A stretch of DNA of 39,991 nt, taken from Methanogenium sp. (GTDB taxonomy: Archaea; Halobacteriota; Methanomicrobia; Methanomicrobiales; Methanomicrobiaceae). Below the pieces are notes generated by a model. That model was not told the origin of the DNA. It was given only the letters and a program-made list of their open reading frames with translations, and did not search any database. The stretch covers positions 1 to 39,991 of the forward strand of contig JAUVCV010000023.1 in the NCBI GenBank assembly GCA_030595665.1, in the 5' to 3' direction. The translations under genes and the position numbers were made by a program. This document shows, piece by piece, positions 1 through 9,273 of this stretch (the first letter of the stretch is position 1; every line of letters starts with the position of its first letter).

Positions 1-549
1 AATGCAAATATTCCTGCATATAATGCTTCTAAATTTAAACAGGCGCTTGATGAAATTCGAAAACTGACGATAAAAACACAGTCTGATTTCAAAGAGGAAA
101 TGCAAAGACTTTGCCACGATGCAGGTGTATCGTTAATTTTCGTTCCAGCAATTCCCGGAGCACATGTCAGTGGAGCGGCACGTTGGTTAAATCCCCATAA
201 ACCGATAATTCAATTGTCACTTTACGGGAAGACAAACGATAAATTCTGGTTTAGCTTCTTCCACGAAGCAGTTCACATTTTGAAGCATGGTAAAGATGCA
301 GTATTTCTTGATGACTCCCTTGACAACAATAATTATTCATCAGAGGAGATTGAAGCAAACAAATTAGCGAGTGACATTCTCATTCCTTCAAAATATTCTA
401 AAATGTTATCCGAACTAAATTCAAAAAGTGCGGTAAAACAATTCTCCGGTATGATTGGAATCCATCCCGGAATCGTTGTCGGTCGCTTGCAATATGAAGG
501 AATTATTAAGCAATCATGGATGAATGACTTCAAAATAAATGTAGATTAG
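1..549 (+). CDS. ImmA/IrrE-type zinc metallopeptidase, C-terminal part (5' end outside window)
   Basis: The reading frame is open from base 1 with no stop, so the gene starts before the window; the Met codon at 100 is internal. The motif FHEAVHILKHG contains HEAVH, the zinc-binding HExxH signature, followed by an acidic stretch (EEIEANKLASDILIP) in which the Glu would be the third ligand, as in the IrrE/ImmA (DUF955) family. In that family such proteins cleave repressors, and many are fused to an N-terminal HTH and act as antitoxin-like regulators. The missing upstream part would show whether an XRE-type HTH is present. Nothing in the following 110 bases suggests a partner. The family call is confident; the cellular target is not known. 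Confidence 0.85.
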   Translation, partial: NANIPAYNASKFKQALDEIRKLTIKTQSDFKEEMQRLCHDAGVSLIFVPAIPGAHVSGAARWLNPHKPIIQLSLYGKTNDKFWFSFFHEAVHILKHGKDAVFLDDSLDNNNYSSEEIEANKLASDILIPSKYSKMLSELNSKSAVKQFSGMIGIHPGIVVGRLQYEGIIKQSWMNDFKINVD

Positions 550-659
550 TCAATAATCCCCTTCAATTTTTCCAAATGAAATATCTGAATATATTTTCAA
601 TAAACTGATCTCATACAAATCCTTACTCAAATAATATATCTGATATCCAGGTACATTTT

Positions 660-2594
660 TCACGCCTCCCCCACCTCTTTATTCAACCTCTTCAGCCTCT
701 CCCGCAGCGCAATCGCCCGTTCAAAATCAAGTCGTTCTGCTGCTTCATGCATCTCGGTCTCAACCTGAATGATCATATTCGGAAGCTCGGTGCGGGGAAT
801 ATGTTTGGTATCCTGAATCTCAACCTCTTTTTCCCGGATGGGTTTATGAATCGTAACCGGTTTGATTCCATGCTCCCGGTTGTATGCCATCTGTATCTCG
901 CGGCGGCGGCTGGTCTCTCCAACGGCGATTTTTATTGAATCTGTTATTTTGTCGGCATACAGCACGACATGGGAGTGGTCATTCCGTGCTGCCCGCCCGA
1001 TGGTCTGGATGAGACTTCGTGCATCCCGGAGAAAGCCTTCCTTATCCGCATCAAGAATGCCGATGAAACTTACTTCCGGTATATCGAGCCCTTCCCGGAG
1101 AAGATTGATACCGACTAAAACATCAAAAATCCCCAGACGGAGTTCCCGAAGTATCTCCGTGCGCTCGAGGGTCTGTATCTCTGAATGAAGATAGCGGGTC
1201 TTTATTCCCTTCTCTGCGAGGAATTCAGAGAGTTCTTCGGCCAGTTTTTTGGTCAGGGTGGTGATAAGTACCCGATCGCCTGCCGCGATGGTCTTTTTGA
1301 TCTCCTCACAGACATCATTGATCTGGTTTTTCACCGGCCGGATAGCAACTTCAGGATCAATTAACCCGGTCGGACGAATTATTTGTTCAATAATCCCGGA
1401 AGAATGCTCTTTTTCATACGGGCCGGGGGTCGCGGATACAAAGATTGCGGACTTCATGTATTTTTCAAACTCATCAAACATCAACGGACGATTGTCTAAC
1501 GCGGAAGGAAGCCTGAATCCATACTCAACAAGGGATTTTTTCCGGGAATAATCCCCCTTATACATTCCCCGCACCTGCGGGAGCGTCTGGTGACTTTCAT
1601 CAACAACCACCAAAAAGTCATCCGGGAAATAATCCAGCAGACAGAATGGCTTCTCCCCTTTTTTCCGGTGGTCAAAAAACCGGGAATAATTTTCAATCCC
1701 TTTACAATACCCGGTCTCTTCAATCATCTCAATATCATACAGCGTCCGCTGCCGGAGCCGGTGTGCTTCAATGAGTCCCAGCGAGGGAAGTGTCTCTTCA
1801 AGCTCCTTTTTCATCTCAACAATTGCACCGGCCTTCTCCGCTTCCGGGATCACATAGTGGCGGGCGGGGAACACGAAAAAGTAGGGATGGACTTTTATCT
1901 GATTGTGCGTGATTTTGTCAATCTCGGTGATACGCTCAATCTCATTTCCGAAAAATTCAATCCTGATAATGTCCGGCCCATATCCGGGAATAAAATCAAC
2001 AGTATCCCCCTTTACCCGGAACCGTCCCGGCTGTAGTTCAATATCATTGCGTTCAAACTGGATGTCTACGAGGTGTATCAGAAGATCATTTCGTTTTATC
2101 TCCTGCCCCTCTTTTATTTCAAATCCAAGTCCTTCAAAATTTTCCGGATTTCCGAGACCATAGATGGCGGAAACGGATGCGATAACAATGACGTCCTCAG
2201 CGGTGAGAAGAGAGGCGGTTGCGGCAAGTCGCATCTGCTCGATTTTGGGGTTTATCGCCGCGTCCTTTTCGATATATTGATCTCTCTGGGGGATGTATGA
2301 CTCCGGCTGATAAAAATCATAATACGATACAAAATATTCAACATGATTTTCCGGGAAAAAGTCGCTGAATTCATTGTATAATTGTGCTGCAAGGGTTTTG
2401 TTATGGGCCAGAACAAGGGTCGGTTTCTGCGTTTGTGCAATCACATTTGCAATCGTAAACGTCTTTCCTGAACCGGTGACACCCATTAACGTCTGAAATC
2501 GGTTTTTGTTATTGATACCCTCTACAAGGGACACTATTGCATCAGGTTGTGAACCCGCCGGAGAAAAGTCAGCTAACAGATTAAACCTGGTCAT
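660..2594 (-). CDS. uvrB: UvrABC excinuclease subunit B
   Basis: UvrB is the damage-verifying helicase-like subunit of nucleotide excision repair, loaded onto DNA by UvrA and then nicked with UvrC. The 644-residue protein is close to the usual size (about 670). Walker A GVTGSGKT lies at residues 38-45, the damage-wedging beta-hairpin region around YYDFYQPESYIP near residue 90, and a DESH Walker B-type motif near residue 332. The helicase C-terminal domain ends in QTIGRAARN. The last about 35 residues form the UVR domain (EMHEAAERLDFERAIALRERL) that contacts UvrC. The ATG lies inside the end of uvrC (14-base overlap), so it is the last gene of a uvrA-uvrC-uvrB operon and probably translationally coupled. 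Confidence 0.98.
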   Translation of the reverse strand: MTRFNLLADFSPAGSQPDAIVSLVEGINNKNRFQTLMGVTGSGKTFTIANVIAQTQKPTLVLAHNKTLAAQLYNEFSDFFPENHVEYFVSYYDFYQPESYIPQRDQYIEKDAAINPKIEQMRLAATASLLTAEDVIVIASVSAIYGLGNPENFEGLGFEIKEGQEIKRNDLLIHLVDIQFERNDIELQPGRFRVKGDTVDFIPGYGPDIIRIEFFGNEIERITEIDKITHNQIKVHPYFFVFPARHYVIPEAEKAGAIVEMKKELEETLPSLGLIEAHRLRQRTLYDIEMIEETGYCKGIENYSRFFDHRKKGEKPFCLLDYFPDDFLVVVDESHQTLPQVRGMYKGDYSRKKSLVEYGFRLPSALDNRPLMFDEFEKYMKSAIFVSATPGPYEKEHSSGIIEQIIRPTGLIDPEVAIRPVKNQINDVCEEIKKTIAAGDRVLITTLTKKLAEELSEFLAEKGIKTRYLHSEIQTLERTEILRELRLGIFDVLVGINLLREGLDIPEVSFIGILDADKEGFLRDARSLIQTIGRAARNDHSHVVLYADKITDSIKIAVGETSRRREIQMAYNREHGIKPVTIHKPIREKEVEIQDTKHIPRTELPNMIIQVETEMHEAAERLDFERAIALRERLKRLNKEVGEA

Positions 2595-4140
2595 TCCTGA
2601 TCCTCTTTTTCATGAGAGTCCGGTTATAGGTTACGGCAAACCGGTGTGCTTCGTCACGGATTTCCTGAATGAAAAGGGACACTTTCTCATTCTTTTTTAT
2701 GGGGAGCGGGTGCGGGAAATGGGGCACAAATATCTCTTCTTCCCGTTTTGCAACCGAAATGTAAGGAATACTGACATTCAGGTCTTTCAGGGCATCTCCT
2801 GCTGCATGAAGCTGCCCCTTTCCGCCGTCAACAATGATTAAGTCAGGGAACTCGCCGTTCTCTTTTGCTATCCGTGCATACCGGCGATGGACAACCTCTT
2901 TGATTGCGGCAAAATCGTCAATCCCTTCAACGGTTTTGATTTTGAAACGGCGATAATTTCTCTTGTCCGGCATGCCGTAGCGGAACTGGACCATAGAGCC
3001 TACCATCGCACTTCCGGCATGGTGCGAGATATCAAAGCATTCTATGACCTCTGGTGGTTCCGGCAGCCGCAGGCGTTTCTGGAGGGCATTCACCTTTTCT
3101 TCTCCGCCAAAGAACGTTGTTTCAATATTCCGGGACACAATCTCAAGCAGGTCTTTCTTATCTCCCCGCTGAGGAACGGTTACCCTGACTTTTTTTCCTT
3201 TCTGATAAGAGAGATACTCCGCGATTGTCTCATCCGGTGCCTCCGGGAGGATTAATTCTGAAGGAGGTTCATTCTCGCCATAGTACTGCACCATGAATTC
3301 TTCAATTGCATGGAGATGATACGAAAAGGTGAACTCCTGTTTTTCACCAAGAACTCCCTTATACACAGAAAAGAGCATCAGATACACCGTTTCTTTCCTG
3401 ATATCGTAATTGATGATATCTTCATCGGTTTCTTTTGCCCGTTCCACTGCCTGCCTTTCGGAGAGGTGCTGAATGGACTGAATCTGATCCCGCAGTTCAA
3501 GCGCTTTCTCAAAATTCTGTGCCGATGATGCCAATGCCATCTCCTGTTTCATGTGCTGTATGAGAGTGGTATAATTTCCCTTCAGTATCTCACGGACACG
3601 AGCGATCTGTTCTCCATACGCTTCCTCAGATATCTCCCCGGCACACGGCGCCAGACAACTGCCGATATGATACCGCAGACAGGGCCGTTTGGGAATTCTT
3701 TTACATGACCGGATACGAAATGTTTTTTTCAGGACGTGAAGAATCTGGTCCCTCCCCTTTGCCGAAACAAACGGGCCAAAATACTCACCGCCATCAGTCT
3801 TCTCCCGTAAATAGTGAATGCGGGGATACGGTTCATCCGTCAGATGGATATATGCATACCGTTTGGAGTCTTTCAGGTCAATATTATATTTGGGCTGAAG
3901 GCGTTTAATGAGAGAATTCTCAAGAATTAACGCCTCAACCTCTGTTTTTGTGACGATAAAGTCAAGACTCACGGCAGCAGAGACCATTGCTGCAGTCTTG
4001 GGATCTTTTAATGTATGGGAAAAATAACTCCCCACCCGTTTCTTCAGATTCTTGGCCTTGCCTACGTAGATGACCGTACCGGTGTCATCCAAAAACTGGT
4101 AACAGCCCGGATCTGACGGGAGGGAGTGATAGTCTATCAT
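2581..4140 (-). CDS. uvrC: UvrABC excinuclease subunit C (short form, no C-terminal HhH seen)
   Basis: UvrC makes both incisions flanking a lesion. The N-terminal GIY-YIG nuclease is visible from residue 11 (PGCYQFLDDTGTVIYVGKAK). Four Cys-type residues follow (CKRIPKRPCLRYHIGSCLAPC), then a UVR domain near residues 190-225 that pairs with UvrB, and the RNase H-like second nuclease (ECFDISH, LIIVDGGKGQL). At 519 residues it is shorter than the roughly 600 of E. coli UvrC. It stops after RDEAHRFAVTYNRTLMKKR, just where bacterial proteins continue into the tandem helix-hairpin-helix domain. Its start overlaps the uvrA stop by 4 bases (ATGA) and its end overlaps uvrB, so the three are one operon. 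Confidence 0.97.
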   Translation of the reverse strand: MIDYHSLPSDPGCYQFLDDTGTVIYVGKAKNLKKRVGSYFSHTLKDPKTAAMVSAAVSLDFIVTKTEVEALILENSLIKRLQPKYNIDLKDSKRYAYIHLTDEPYPRIHYLREKTDGGEYFGPFVSAKGRDQILHVLKKTFRIRSCKRIPKRPCLRYHIGSCLAPCAGEISEEAYGEQIARVREILKGNYTTLIQHMKQEMALASSAQNFEKALELRDQIQSIQHLSERQAVERAKETDEDIINYDIRKETVYLMLFSVYKGVLGEKQEFTFSYHLHAIEEFMVQYYGENEPPSELILPEAPDETIAEYLSYQKGKKVRVTVPQRGDKKDLLEIVSRNIETTFFGGEEKVNALQKRLRLPEPPEVIECFDISHHAGSAMVGSMVQFRYGMPDKRNYRRFKIKTVEGIDDFAAIKEVVHRRYARIAKENGEFPDLIIVDGGKGQLHAAGDALKDLNVSIPYISVAKREEEIFVPHFPHPLPIKKNEKVSLFIQEIRDEAHRFAVTYNRTLMKKRIRNDQV

Positions 4141-6944
4141 ACCTGCAGCAGGGGACGGAGATATTCGCCCGTATAACTCTTCTTTTCTGCGGCCACTTCT
4201 TCAGGGGTGCCGGATATGATAATCTCCCCGCCGTATTCACCACCGTCAGGGCCAAGGTCAATCAGATGATCGGCAGATTTTATCACGTCCAGATTATGTT
4301 CGATGACAATAACCGTATTTCCCTTTGAAACCAGTTCATTCAGGACGGCGATGAGTTTCTTCACATCATGGAAGTGGAGACCGGTGGTGGGTTCATCGAG
4401 GAGATAGATGGTATTTCCCGTCCCTTTCTTTGAGAGTTCACGGGTGAGTTTGATGCGCTGTGCTTCTCCCCCCGAGAGGGTGGTTGAACTTTGGCCCAGT
4501 TTGATATATCCAAGCCCCACCTTCTGAAGGGTCAGGAGTTTTTGCATGATTTTTGAATGGTTTTCAAAGAGGTCCACGGCTTCATCGATGGTCATATCAA
4601 GGACGTCAGCAATGGTTTTGCCTTTGAACTTCACATCAAGCGTTTCTGCGTTGTAGCGCTTGCCTTTGCATTCCTCACATTCCACATAGACATCCGGGAG
4701 GAAATTCATCTCAATTTTAATGAGTCCGTCTCCGCTGCATGCCTCGCACCGCCCGCCTTTGACATTGAAGGAGAATCGGCCGGGCTTATAACCCCGCATC
4801 TTTGCCTCTTTCGTTTCGGCAAAGACCTTCCGGATTTCATCAAACACCTTGGTGTAGGTGGCAGGATTTGACCGTGGTGTTCTCCCGATGGGGCTTTGGT
4901 CGATGACAATAACCTTGTCCGGCGGTGCATCAAACGAAAGCGACTCGTATTTTCCGGGGGTGACATTCGATTTGTAAATGTTCTTCATCAGTGCCCGGTA
5001 GAGAGTGTCATAGATAAGCGTTGATTTCCCGCTCCCTGACATCCCGGTGACGACCGTGAATATGCCCTGGGGAATATGGGCATCCACATTCTTCAGGTTG
5101 TTCTCCCTGCACCCGAGGAGGTGTATGAATTGTTCTGATGTGCGTCGGGTTTCGGGAACGGGAATGGATTCCGCACCGGAGAGATATCTCCCGGTAAGGG
5201 ATTCGGGATTCTGTTCAATCTCCTGGGGGGTGCCTGCCGCAACGACTCTGCCACCATGGATGCCCGCACCGGGGCCCATGTCAACGACATGATCTGCCTG
5301 CCGGATGGTGTCTTCATCATGCTCAACCACAATGAGGGTGTTTCCCAGATCCCGCAGATGCTGGAGCGTTTCTATGAGGCGGTGGTTATCTTTCTGGTGC
5401 AGACCGATGGATGGCTCGTCAAGGACATATAATACGCCCATGAGATTGGATCCAATCTGTGTGGCAAGCCGGATTCTTTGTGCTTCCCCGCCGGAGAGAG
5501 TGCCCGCTGCACGGGAGAGCGTGATATAGCCAAGACCGACTTCTTCCAGAAATCCAAGGCGGGAATGAATCTCTTTTAAGATCTGATGTGCAATCTCTTC
5601 TTCCTTTTCAGTGAGCGTGAGTTCTTTGAAAAACGTATTGCAGCTCGAAATTGAGAGATCGGTGACATCGATGATGGATTTCCCATCAATACGAATCGCA
5701 AGCACCTTCTCTTTCAGGCGCTGTCCGTGGCAGGAGGGGCATTCTGATATCCGCATGAACTTCTCCAGTTCACGGCGCCGGTAATCAGACTTTGTCTGTC
5801 CGTAGAGGCGGTCTGCCTGCGGTAAGAGACCCTCCCATTTCCCGTTATGGGCCCAGTGTCCCTCACCGTCTTTCATATTCATTCTGAATTCTATTTTATC
5901 ATCAGAACCATACATCAGGGCTTTGTACTGCTCTTCGGTCAGTTCTGCTATCGGTGTGAAGATACTGAATCCGTAATGTTTGGCTACCGCTGCGAGGTAC
6001 TGGATACGATAGCCGTCCAAAAAATTCCGGTAGAGGGCAACCGCTCCGTCAGAGATTGATTTCTCTTTTTCAGGAATGATGAGTTCAGGGTCTAACTCCA
6101 TCTTGATGCCAAGTCCTTTACACACTTCGCAGGCACCGAACGGGCTGTTGAATGAGAACATCCGGGGCTGAAGCTCTTCAAAGGAGATGCCACAGATGGG
6201 ACAGGCCATGCGGGAGGAGTAGATGCGTTCTTTTTCTTCATCTGTCCCTGCAACAATAACAAGGCCATCGGATTTGTGCACCGCGTTCTCCACCGCTTCG
6301 ACCAGTCGGGAGCGTTCGTCATTCATGCACCGGTCAAGGACAATCTCAATATCATGCTTCACATACCGTTCCAGCGTGATCTCTTCATCGGTCCGGATGA
6401 TGGTGCCGTCCACTCTGGCACGGACGTATCCCTCCTCGTTCAGATCTTTTATCACTTGCTGGTAGGTGCCCTTTTTCTGGCGGATGATGGGGGCGAGAAT
6501 CGTTACAACACCTGAGAAGTCGGATTCGATTGCATCAGCTATCCGTTCCGGTGACTGTGATTCGATTTTGATGCCATGTTCCGGACAGTAGGCCGTACCA
6601 ATTCGCGCATAGAGTAAACGGAGATAGTCATAGATTTCAGTGACAGTACCTACCGTACTCCGTGGATTTTTTGAGGTGGTCTTCTGTTCAATCGATATTG
6701 CCGGTGAGAGGCCTTCGATGGAGTCCACGTCCGGCTTATTCATGAGGCCAAGAAACTGGCGGGCATATGCGGAGAGTGACTCCACGTAGCGCCGCTGCCC
6801 TTCTGCGTATATGGTATCAAAGGCGAGTGTTGACTTTCCAGAGCCGGAAACACCTGTTATAACGATAAACTGATCCCGTGGGAGGTCCAGTGTTACGTTC
6901 TGCAGGTTGTGTTCCCGTGCTCCGCGTATAGTGATATGATCCAT
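4137..6944 (-). CDS. uvrA: UvrABC excinuclease subunit A
   Basis: UvrA is the dimeric ABC-type ATPase that first finds DNA damage and loads UvrB. The 935 residues are full length. Two ABC modules are seen: Walker A GVSGSGKST at 31-39 and GMSGSGKST at 634-642, and LSGGEAQR signatures at 483 and 823. Zinc modules have Cys at 248, 251, 272 and 275 in the first half and 733, 736, 756 and 759 in the second; another CxxC lies at 402/405. The glycine-rich insertion-domain text RCEACSGDGLIKIEMNFLPD is typical. It is the first gene of the operon, and its start is preceded by CACAGGATT and TATA-like boxes at 6959-6982 shared with the divergent gene. Confidence 0.98.
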   Translation of the reverse strand: MDHITIRGAREHNLQNVTLDLPRDQFIVITGVSGSGKSTLAFDTIYAEGQRRYVESLSAYARQFLGLMNKPDVDSIEGLSPAISIEQKTTSKNPRSTVGTVTEIYDYLRLLYARIGTAYCPEHGIKIESQSPERIADAIESDFSGVVTILAPIIRQKKGTYQQVIKDLNEEGYVRARVDGTIIRTDEEITLERYVKHDIEIVLDRCMNDERSRLVEAVENAVHKSDGLVIVAGTDEEKERIYSSRMACPICGISFEELQPRMFSFNSPFGACEVCKGLGIKMELDPELIIPEKEKSISDGAVALYRNFLDGYRIQYLAAVAKHYGFSIFTPIAELTEEQYKALMYGSDDKIEFRMNMKDGEGHWAHNGKWEGLLPQADRLYGQTKSDYRRRELEKFMRISECPSCHGQRLKEKVLAIRIDGKSIIDVTDLSISSCNTFFKELTLTEKEEEIAHQILKEIHSRLGFLEEVGLGYITLSRAAGTLSGGEAQRIRLATQIGSNLMGVLYVLDEPSIGLHQKDNHRLIETLQHLRDLGNTLIVVEHDEDTIRQADHVVDMGPGAGIHGGRVVAAGTPQEIEQNPESLTGRYLSGAESIPVPETRRTSEQFIHLLGCRENNLKNVDAHIPQGIFTVVTGMSGSGKSTLIYDTLYRALMKNIYKSNVTPGKYESLSFDAPPDKVIVIDQSPIGRTPRSNPATYTKVFDEIRKVFAETKEAKMRGYKPGRFSFNVKGGRCEACSGDGLIKIEMNFLPDVYVECEECKGKRYNAETLDVKFKGKTIADVLDMTIDEAVDLFENHSKIMQKLLTLQKVGLGYIKLGQSSTTLSGGEAQRIKLTRELSKKGTGNTIYLLDEPTTGLHFHDVKKLIAVLNELVSKGNTVIVIEHNLDVIKSADHLIDLGPDGGEYGGEIIISGTPEEVAAEKKSYTGEYLRPLLQV

Positions 6945-6972
6945 AATCCTGTGCCAGTTATATATGTGCGCT

Positions 6973-6982
6973 GCTTAAATAG
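6973..6982. promoter_or_regulatory. Near-symmetric TATA-like box between uvrA and the divergent repair gene
   Basis: GCTTAAATAG reads CTATTTAAGC on the other strand, so one A/T-rich box can serve both directions. Its centre is about 27 bases from the plus-strand ATG at 7005 and about 34 from the uvrA ATG at 6944, both fitting archaeal TATA spacing (start site about 26 bases downstream). A second TATA-like stretch, TATATAA on the minus strand, lies at 6959-6966 closer to uvrA. No SOS-like operator was recognised. Confidence 0.5.
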
Positions 6983-7004
6983 CCCTACAGGTAGAGGTAT
7001 ATGA

Positions 7005-7211
7005 ATGGACACCCCGACTCATAACCAACGGTGTGATTTTTGTGCAAAGAAAACGATCGGCATGCAGATTCTGGGATGCGTAGCACAGGAAGTCTGCGAA
7101 GACCATGCAGAGAAGATGCTGGTTGAGATGAAACCAGGTGAGAGGAAGGACTGGGGAGAATGCTATTTTATTCGATATGGCGGAGAACCAAACGGCGGAG
7201 AAACGAAATAG
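7005..7211 (+). CDS. Small Cys-rich, probably zinc-binding protein
   Basis: A 68-residue protein whose first half is CDFCAKKTIGMQILGC followed by VCEDHA: a CxxC pair plus two further Cys and a His, enough for one zinc site. No family was recognised. GAGGT precedes the ATG with 6-base spacing. It diverges from uvrA with 60 bases between start codons and overlaps the start of the downstream glycosylase gene (7138 or 7177), suggesting the two are co-transcribed and perhaps coupled. A function in repair is only a guess from location. Confidence 0.65.
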   Translation: MDTPTHNQRCDFCAKKTIGMQILGCVAQEVCEDHAEKMLVEMKPGERKDWGECYFIRYGGEPNGGETK

Positions 7212-7833
7212 ACCAAAACAGGTTCCGGTGAATACCAATCCCCGCTCCGGGCTTGAATCGGTTTCCGGTTCGCAGCCGCATGTTCTGATTCTGGGCAGTT
7301 ATCCGAGTGAACAGTCTCTGAAACATCATGAATACTATGGGAATCCCCGAAACCAGTTCTGGAGAATACTGGGGATGGTATTCTCAAACAGATCTGAATT
7401 ATCCCCATCATCTCATTTTTCTGACGATTCCGGTTTGTCAAATGGTTCTGATGTACCAGAATTTCAGGATCTACCCTATGAGGACCGGCTCCATTTTCTG
7501 ACCGAACGGGGAGTTGCAATCTGGGATGTGCTTGGATCATGTTCACGGAAGGGTAGCAGTGACAGTTCAATCTGTGACACCAGGCCAAATGATATCCGGG
7601 CATTTCTGAAAGATAATCCTTCCATCCGCTGCATTGCGTTAAACGGGAAGACGGGTGCCGGACACTGGTTTAAGCGGTATTTTTCCGATCTTGCAGAACC
7701 GAAAAATGAAGACACTGGTTTGATTATTTTAGCGCTTCCCTCCACGTCTCCTGCATATGCAGGGATGAGCCTGAATGATAAGGCTGAGGTGTGGCGGGGG
7801 ATACTGCCGTTTTGTGCGATTGAAAAAAGATAG
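7138..7833 (+). CDS. DNA-deoxyinosine (hypoxanthine) glycosylase, UDG superfamily
   Basis: The protein would remove deaminated adenine (hypoxanthine) from DNA, starting base-excision repair. Motif I, LGSYPSEQSL, and the adjoining YYGNPRNQFW, with the Asn expected at the catalytic position, fit the HDG/Mug-like branch of the uracil-DNA glycosylase superfamily. GVAIWDVLGSC follows, and motif II is LPSTSPAYAGMS near the C-terminus. The frame opens with GTG at 7138, giving a 231-residue protein with a weakly conserved-looking N-terminus. The ATG at 7177 would give 218 residues and is a reasonable alternative; neither has an ideal Shine-Dalgarno. A low-complexity Ser-rich insert lies around residues 80-105. 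It follows and overlaps the small zinc protein, opposite the uvr operon. Confidence 0.85.
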   Translation: MRGRTGENAILFDMAENQTAEKRNRPKQVPVNTNPRSGLESVSGSQPHVLILGSYPSEQSLKHHEYYGNPRNQFWRILGMVFSNRSELSPSSHFSDDSGLSNGSDVPEFQDLPYEDRLHFLTERGVAIWDVLGSCSRKGSSDSSICDTRPNDIRAFLKDNPSIRCIALNGKTGAGHWFKRYFSDLAEPKNEDTGLIILALPSTSPAYAGMSLNDKAEVWRGILPFCAIEKR

Positions 7834-7866
7834 ATGCCAATCCCCGGCACTTCCGGTATCACACGC

Positions 7867-8781
7867 TCAGCCTATGTTATAACTGTGTTTGAAAATATCT
7901 CCCGTTTCAGCATCCACCCATACTACAGCAGGGCACGTCATATTATACGACCGAATATAATCATCAGCGAACCTGATGTGCCATGCCAGACAAATATCGC
8001 GGAAGCCCTGGGCATCCGCTGAATCGTTCTGGTATACCCATTGCTTCTCCGAAGAGAGTATCTTGATACCACTGGCGCCATTTTCCGTCATAAAATCCGT
8101 GAAAATTGCAGATGCTTCTGATTCCGTGAGATTCGCCGGTTGAATGGCAAGAACCTGGTCTTCCGGCATCGTCCATCTTTTGTGGTAGCTCATGATGCAG
8201 CCGTTTACCGGATGAACAGCGACCATTATTCCATCTGAAAGACAATTCACACCCCCGATAACCCGGGAGTAGTGGACGAGGTATTGTCCCGGTAATCCCT
8301 CTGCATGCGGTTTTATGTAGCGGGCCATTTCCGGCGTGATATCCAGATCACCGTCTCTATCTTTGATATAGTCTGATGCGATCTGCTGTGCTTCTTCTAA
8401 AGATATCTGCTCCTGACCGGGAACGCTCACCCCGGTTCGACCGAAAAAGAAACTGATCTCACGGGTTTCGGCATCGATACCCATGAGGATATGATCATCT
8501 GCTTCTGTCCGGAACGTGAACTGCCATAGCTTTCCATATACACTGTCATTAATCAGACCACCACTCAGGGTTTCCATTTTTGCCGAAGGCATTTCCGATG
8601 CAATCACCGATTTCACGTCATCCAGACCGGTGTTGACATGCTCCTCTGCAGGGTTCAGGTACAAATCCGGTTTTACGGATATGGCTCCTGCGTCTGTGTC
8701 ACTATTCAGGGGTGTGGCTGTCGATGCGAAAAAAACGGCGACAAAAACCAATGCACATGCAATTATGAATAATCTTCTCAT
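7867..8781 (-). CDS. Secreted protein with PepSY/YcdB-like domains, function unknown
   Basis: A 304-residue protein with an N-terminal signal sequence or anchor (residues 4-19 strongly hydrophobic). The rest looks extracytoplasmic. Two short helices, SLEEAQQIASDYI at about 127-139 and LTESEASAIFTDFM at about 218-231, and two strand signatures, MGIDAETREI and VWVDAETGDI, resemble the helix-strand layout of PepSY/YcdB-type domains. In known families these domains often inhibit or accompany peptidases; no protease is encoded next to it. It runs convergently with the glycosylase gene (33 bases apart) and appears monocistronic. The PepSY assignment is by pattern only. Confidence 0.7.
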   Translation of the reverse strand: MRRLFIIACALVFVAVFFASTATPLNSDTDAGAISVKPDLYLNPAEEHVNTGLDDVKSVIASEMPSAKMETLSGGLINDSVYGKLWQFTFRTEADDHILMGIDAETREISFFFGRTGVSVPGQEQISLEEAQQIASDYIKDRDGDLDITPEMARYIKPHAEGLPGQYLVHYSRVIGGVNCLSDGIMVAVHPVNGCIMSYHKRWTMPEDQVLAIQPANLTESEASAIFTDFMTENGASGIKILSSEKQWVYQNDSADAQGFRDICLAWHIRFADDYIRSYNMTCPAVVWVDAETGDIFKHSYNIG

Positions 8782-8901
8782 ACCATCACCTGCCGGTCAG
8801 AGGGAGCCGGACAGACATCCTGGTTATCAATATCTTCTCTGTTGTATATCTGGGGGGATCACCGTACAACACAATATCCGTATCCAAGGCAACAACTCCG
8901 G

Positions 8902-9273
8902 TCAGTTCGAGACATCTTCAAGAATTTTTTCCATCTTATCTACCTTTTTTTCGATGCCCTCAAGTTTGTAGTCCAGTGCGGTTATTTTTTCACGAACATC
9001 ATCCGAGACAGTAATTTTATCCAGTTTCCCCAATAATGCGTCCATATAATGCTCAAACCATTCTTGAACCCTTCCTATGAATATACAGAGAACAATGATG
9101 ACAAATATGATCAGGAAGATGTACTTCAGTATTTCAGAATAGTAAAACACGAACCAGATCAGATTAACATTGACGAAAATAGCAATAAGAGTCAAAGCAA
9201 TTAAACTTGCCAGCAATGCGATCACTGTCTTTGTCAGCCAGTGAAACTCCTTTATGGTAGTAATAAATCTCAT
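8902..9273 (-). CDS. Small membrane protein with C-terminal coiled coil
   Basis: 123 residues with two hydrophobic segments (about residues 14-36 and 40-66), then an amphipathic, heptad-like C-terminus (DDVREKITALDYKLEGIEKKVDKMEKI) predicted to form a coiled coil in the cytoplasm. No family recognised. Its ATG overlaps the stop of the upstream winged-helix regulator by 4 bases (ATGA), so the two are a translationally coupled pair. An HTH plus small membrane protein pair suggests the membrane partner may sequester or sense for the regulator, but this is inference. Confidence 0.7.
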   Translation of the reverse strand: MRFITTIKEFHWLTKTVIALLASLIALTLIAIFVNVNLIWFVFYYSEILKYIFLIIFVIIVLCIFIGRVQEWFEHYMDALLGKLDKITVSDDVREKITALDYKLEGIEKKVDKMEKILEDVSN

